Shown here piece by piece: positions 23,251-25,816 of a DNA stretch of 25,816 bases. How positions within the stretch are numbered: position 1 is the first letter of the stretch; the number at the start of each line of letters is the position of its first letter. Position numbers and translations under genes: made by a program. The notes under the pieces are model-generated. The model was not told the origin of the DNA. It did not search any database and worked only from the letters and a program-made list of their open reading frames with translations. This stretch comes from Bacteroidales bacterium (GTDB lineage Bacteria; Bacteroidota; Bacteroidia; Bacteroidales; B18-G4), in the NCBI GenBank assembly GCA_023145125.1, contig JAGLEK010000217.1, forward strand, positions 1 to 25,816, in the 5' to 3' direction.

Positions 23251-25662
23251 CTATTTGATCATTGTGATCTTCCGGTCTATTTGTATGTCACCGCTTTGCA
23301 GTCTGAGCATATAAATTCCGGCAGGATGGTCGCTGATATCGACAGAGACCTTTTCTGTAGCTTTCTTAATGATCTGTTGGTATACGAGTTCTCCTCTTGC
23401 ATTTATTATTTTCAATTGAGTCCCATCGAGATCGCCTTGTCCAAGTTCGAGAACAAAACTTCCCTGTGTCGGGTTGGGATAAACAGAGATCATATCCTCC
23501 AGCGATGATTCGTCAACTCCAACAGCACCTACCTGAACATAATCCTCCTTGGTAATGAAGTTATTTCCCATGTCATTGGATACCGTTAATTTAACATCAT
23601 AGTACCCTACTGAGTTATATGTAATTGCAGGTGGATCCTGTCCATTATGGCTTCCCGGGCTACCACCAAAGAACTTCCATGACCATGAGGTCGGGTTATT
23701 GATGGATATATCTGTGAAGGTCACGCTTTCTCCAACGAGTATATAGGTTACATCAGCTTCAAAGTCAGCAAAGGGGCCGTCGACCACAACAAAGTCTTCT
23801 TTAGTGATTGAATCTGTACCATACACATTTACTGCAACGAGTTTCACATCGTAGGCACCCTGGGTATTGTACTGGATACCGGCAGGGTTCTGATCATTGG
23901 ATGTCTCAGGCGTCCCTCCTTCGAAAGTCCATGTCCACTCCGTGGGATCTCCTGATGTTTCATCCGAAAAGTCAATAGTTTCGCCTGACACAAGATAAGT
24001 ATTAGAGGCAGAAAAATCAGCATCCGGTGCTCCTACTACGATCATTTCTACACTGTCCTTGCTACCTGTTCCAATTGTATTTGTAGCTTCGAGAGTAACG
24101 TCAAATCTACCGGGGGTGTTATATGTAATTTCCGGTGGTGTCTGGCCGGTATATGAAGCCGGTGTCCCGCCTTCAAAGGTCCATTCCCATTCAAGTGGGT
24201 TGCCGGTAGTCAAATCTTCAAAAGTCACTGATTCGCCGGTCTGCAGACTGGTCTGATCAGCAGCAAAATGAGGGCTGGGCTCAGTACCCAGATAAGTCCC
24301 TTCCCATTTCTCCGGTCCGTAGTTACCGGGATCAAGCCATGGTTTCAGGCGCTGGCTGTTGGCAGTACCCATTTTATCCCACGACCAGTATACTTTACCA
24401 TAAAGGCTGTATAGCGGGTTATTACAATTATCCGGGGGGCCTCCTGTAAGATCACCCACTACCAGGCCATCCTGACTGAAGAGTGGAGATCCTGAAGAAC
24501 CACCTTCGGTGATAGAAGTACCGTGTGCCGTTTCCGCCCAATACGCTTTCCAATGTGATAAAACGCCATTGTTATTCCACTGTGAGGAAGAAAGCTGATA
24601 ATTATATGTCGATATTTTTTTGATATCCCCGGCAGGGTGATGGATATTCACACCGCTGTCGGCACCAATGTTAGTCCTGTCCCAGCCGTTAAAATATGCG
24701 AAGTATGATGCCGGAACATCTGTTTTCAATTCCAGGAGAAGGAAATCGGACCCGGTAGCATAACTACCCTCAGCCCTCTTGGTACAGCCTGTCATGCTGT
24801 TGTTTGTAGGGCCCCAGTTACCGGTGCAGGTTGAAGCTTCATAGTTGAAATAAAAGACCCACTGATTCATGTTCACAACTGAAGCGCCCTCGCCGCAATG
24901 CCATGCAGTCAGCACATATGGAGTCAGATCCTGCTCGGTATTATTGATAATGGTGCCTGAGCAGAGATAGTATCCATAGCCTATCTTCATAAACTGCTTC
25001 ACCACTCCCTTTTTCTCATCCTGCCAGTTATCACCCTCCGGTGAGCAGTTGATGTTGATCATACACCATACAGAGCCTCCCCTTTCAGGGCTGTTTTCAA
25101 AGTATGCACCCCGGTAGGTATAGGCCACTTCCGAAATACTGATCAGTGGCTCGATGCTTTGCCCGGCCGGGTGGTAATATTCCAGTATCACCACATCGCC
25201 TTCAACCAATTGGTTGGCAAATACACAATCGGGGTTATTATTTTCTTCCGTATATGCTCCGATGATATGAGTCTTCTCTTCATTATACAGATAAAGCTCA
25301 CCACCATAGGGCAGCCAGAAATTATCATAATAAACACCCAGCGCCAGCGCGCCTTCTACTTTCAGGCTCAGTCGCCAGATCTTTCCGCCATCAGGCAGGT
25401 CGGTCCATTCGCCGGCATTATCGATGTCCAGGTTTACCGGAACTGCCACAGCGGCACGATATGGTGAAGGTTTGGCCAGGTCTTCAGCCTCGATCAAAGC
25501 CATATCGGGGGCAATAAACTCCCTGTATTCTATCCTTTCAGATAAATTTTCATATAAGGAACTCTGCGGGATGCCCGGCACGTGGCGTTGCGCCTGCAGG
25601 TTCAGGGTCATTGTAAATGAAAGTGCAACAAGCACTGTCACAAGCAAAAAAAGTTTTTTCAT
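23251..25662 (-). CDS. Secreted lysyl-endopeptidase-like serine protease with three PKD modules and T9SS sorting domain
   Basis: An 803-residue protein. Order: signal peptide (1-25, ending LQAQ); beta-rich pro-region (about 26-195); chymotrypsin-fold protease (about 198-460); three PKD-like modules (about 462-545, 546-628, 629-712), each with W-x-F-x-G-G-x-P and a 'GxyDVkL' strand; T9SS type A tail (about 723-803, ISVYPNPTQGSFVLEL, ending KITMIK). Catalytic triad: His255 (TAWHCG), Asp306 (TGSDFL), Ser390 (EGGSSGSP). Cysteines 200, 206, 234, 256, 279 and 413 match the spacing of the three disulfides of Achromobacter lysyl endopeptidase (6-216, 12-80, 36-58). The position of its Lys-binding Asp225 appears to be Ser419 here, so the specificity probably differs from Lys. 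The pro-region and PKD modules suggest a zymogen that binds substrate or surface polymers. Own promoter at 25697-25704 and terminator at 23195-23228. Confidence 0.9.
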   Translation of the reverse strand: MKKLFLLVTVLVALSFTMTLNLQAQRHVPGIPQSSLYENLSERIEYREFIAPDMALIEAEDLAKPSPYRAAVAVPVNLDIDNAGEWTDLPDGGKIWRLSLKVEGALALGVYYDNFWLPYGGELYLYNEEKTHIIGAYTEENNNPDCVFANQLVEGDVVILEYYHPAGQSIEPLISISEVAYTYRGAYFENSPERGGSVWCMININCSPEGDNWQDEKKGVVKQFMKIGYGYYLCSGTIINNTEQDLTPYVLTAWHCGEGASVVNMNQWVFYFNYEASTCTGNWGPTNNSMTGCTKRAEGSYATGSDFLLLELKTDVPASYFAYFNGWDRTNIGADSGVNIHHPAGDIKKISTYNYQLSSSQWNNNGVLSHWKAYWAETAHGTSITEGGSSGSPLFSQDGLVVGDLTGGPPDNCNNPLYSLYGKVYWSWDKMGTANSQRLKPWLDPGNYGPEKWEGTYLGTEPSPHFAADQTSLQTGESVTFEDLTTGNPLEWEWTFEGGTPASYTGQTPPEITYNTPGRFDVTLEATNTIGTGSKDSVEMIVVGAPDADFSASNTYLVSGETIDFSDETSGDPTEWTWTFEGGTPETSNDQNPAGIQYNTQGAYDVKLVAVNVYGTDSITKEDFVVVDGPFADFEADVTYILVGESVTFTDISINNPTSWSWKFFGGSPGSHNGQDPPAITYNSVGYYDVKLTVSNDMGNNFITKEDYVQVGAVGVDESSLEDMISVYPNPTQGSFVLELGQGDLDGTQLKIINARGELVYQQIIKKATEKVSVDISDHPAGIYMLRLQSGDIQIDRKITMIK

Positions 25663-25696
25663 TGGTAAGTTTATTTGTCAGGTTGTTAATCGATCG

Positions 25697-25704
25697 CAAA
25701 GATA
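25697..25704 (-). promoter_or_regulatory. Putative -7 element TATCTTTG for the three-PKD protease gene
   Basis: The minus strand reads TATCTTTGC, an exact match to TAnnTTTG plus the common following C, 34 bases before the ATG at 25662, giving a leader of about 28 bases. The expected -33 position falls in the TCAAAAC heptamer array and has no TTTG. Confidence 0.57.
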
Positions 25705-25712
25705 CAATTAAA

Positions 25713-25740
25713 GTTTTGAGTTTTGAGTTTTGGGTGTTGA
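25713..25740. repeat. Heptamer array, unit GTTTTGA (4 copies)
   Basis: GTTTTGA at 25713 and 25720, GTTTTGG at 25727, GTGTTGA at 25734. It starts 9 bases upstream of the -7 element of the protease gene, so it occupies the -33 position and upstream promoter region. Confidence 0.9.
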
Positions 25741-25744
25741 GTTG

Positions 25745-25780
25745 GTTGAATTAGTTGAACTGGTTGAATTGGTTGAACTG
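25745..25780. repeat. Nonamer array, units GTTGAATTN/GTTGAACTG (4 copies)
   Basis: GTTGAATTA at 25745, GTTGAACTG at 25754, GTTGAATTG at 25763, GTTGAACTG at 25772. The two variants alternate, so an 18-base higher-order unit is also possible. It follows the heptamer array after 4 bases. Confidence 0.92.
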
Positions 25781-25793
25781 GCACTAACGCCCA

Positions 25794-25816
25794 CCGTCAA
25801 CCGTCAACCGTCAACC
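25794..25816. repeat. Heptamer array, unit CCGTCAA, cut by the window edge
   Basis: Three perfect CCGTCAA units at 25794, 25801 and 25808, then CC at the last two bases, so the array likely continues beyond the window. Confidence 0.92.

Overview
The window comes from a Bacteroidota (Bacteroidetes) chromosome, most likely an environmental, Bacteroidales-like lineage. The signs are: a batC-batD-batE stretch typical of this phylum; five proteins ending in the type IX secretion (T9SS) 'YPNP'-type sorting domain; signal peptides cleaved just before Gln; a short lipoprotein with the lipobox ATSC; and several matches to the phylum's -7 promoter element TAnnTTTG instead of E. coli-type promoters. There are no tRNAs, rRNAs, CRISPR arrays, phage genes or insertion sequences that I can see. 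Most of the window is chromosomal core, rich in envelope and secreted proteins.

Layout from left to right. 1-2862: end of a Bat (Bacteroides aerotolerance) operon: Gln-rich tail of BatC, then BatD and BatE. 2868-2938: two short tandem-repeat arrays in a convergent gap. 2939-4150 (-): exported papain-fold (bleomycin hydrolase-like) cysteine peptidase. 4457-8970 (+): two T9SS cargo proteins, an Asp-box beta-propeller and a four-repeat fibronectin-III-like protein, closed by a perfect 12-bp-stem terminator. 9072-10067 (-): an outer-membrane-like beta protein of unknown function, preceded by a 42-residue lipoprotein gene with a good Bacteroidota promoter. 10185-12660 (+): uracil-DNA glycosylase (ung) and an Omp85/TamA-like barrel. 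12775-15360 (+): a FadL/OmpP1 porin and an SGNH-hydrolase lipoprotein as an apparent two-gene operon. 15453-16040 (+): the dITP/XTP pyrophosphatase rdgB, with a terminator-like hairpin directly before its start. 16042-17025 (-): D-Ala-D-Ala ligase (ddl). 17177-21230 (+): PASTA protein, T9SS cargo protein and RluD-type pseudouridine synthase in one tight operon. 21277-25662 (-): two tandem lysyl-endopeptidase-like serine proteases with PKD modules and T9SS tails, each with its own putative promoter.

Two themes link the genes. The first is building and using the outer envelope: Bat proteins, OMP assembly (Omp85), a hydrophobic-substrate porin, PASTA protein, Ddl, lipoproteins, and at least five T9SS substrates, including likely secreted proteases that could feed the cell on protein. 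The second is nucleotide and nucleic-acid housekeeping (ung, rdgB, rluD).

The most unexplained structure is non-coding. Short tandem arrays with 7-bp and 9-bp periods fill three of the four convergent intergenic gaps and the region upstream of the last gene, with the same GATACTN heptamer reused about 6 kb apart. The best gene-level observations are the divergent S1 pockets of the two paralogous proteases, the hairpin in front of rdgB, and the 42-codon lipoprotein gene.
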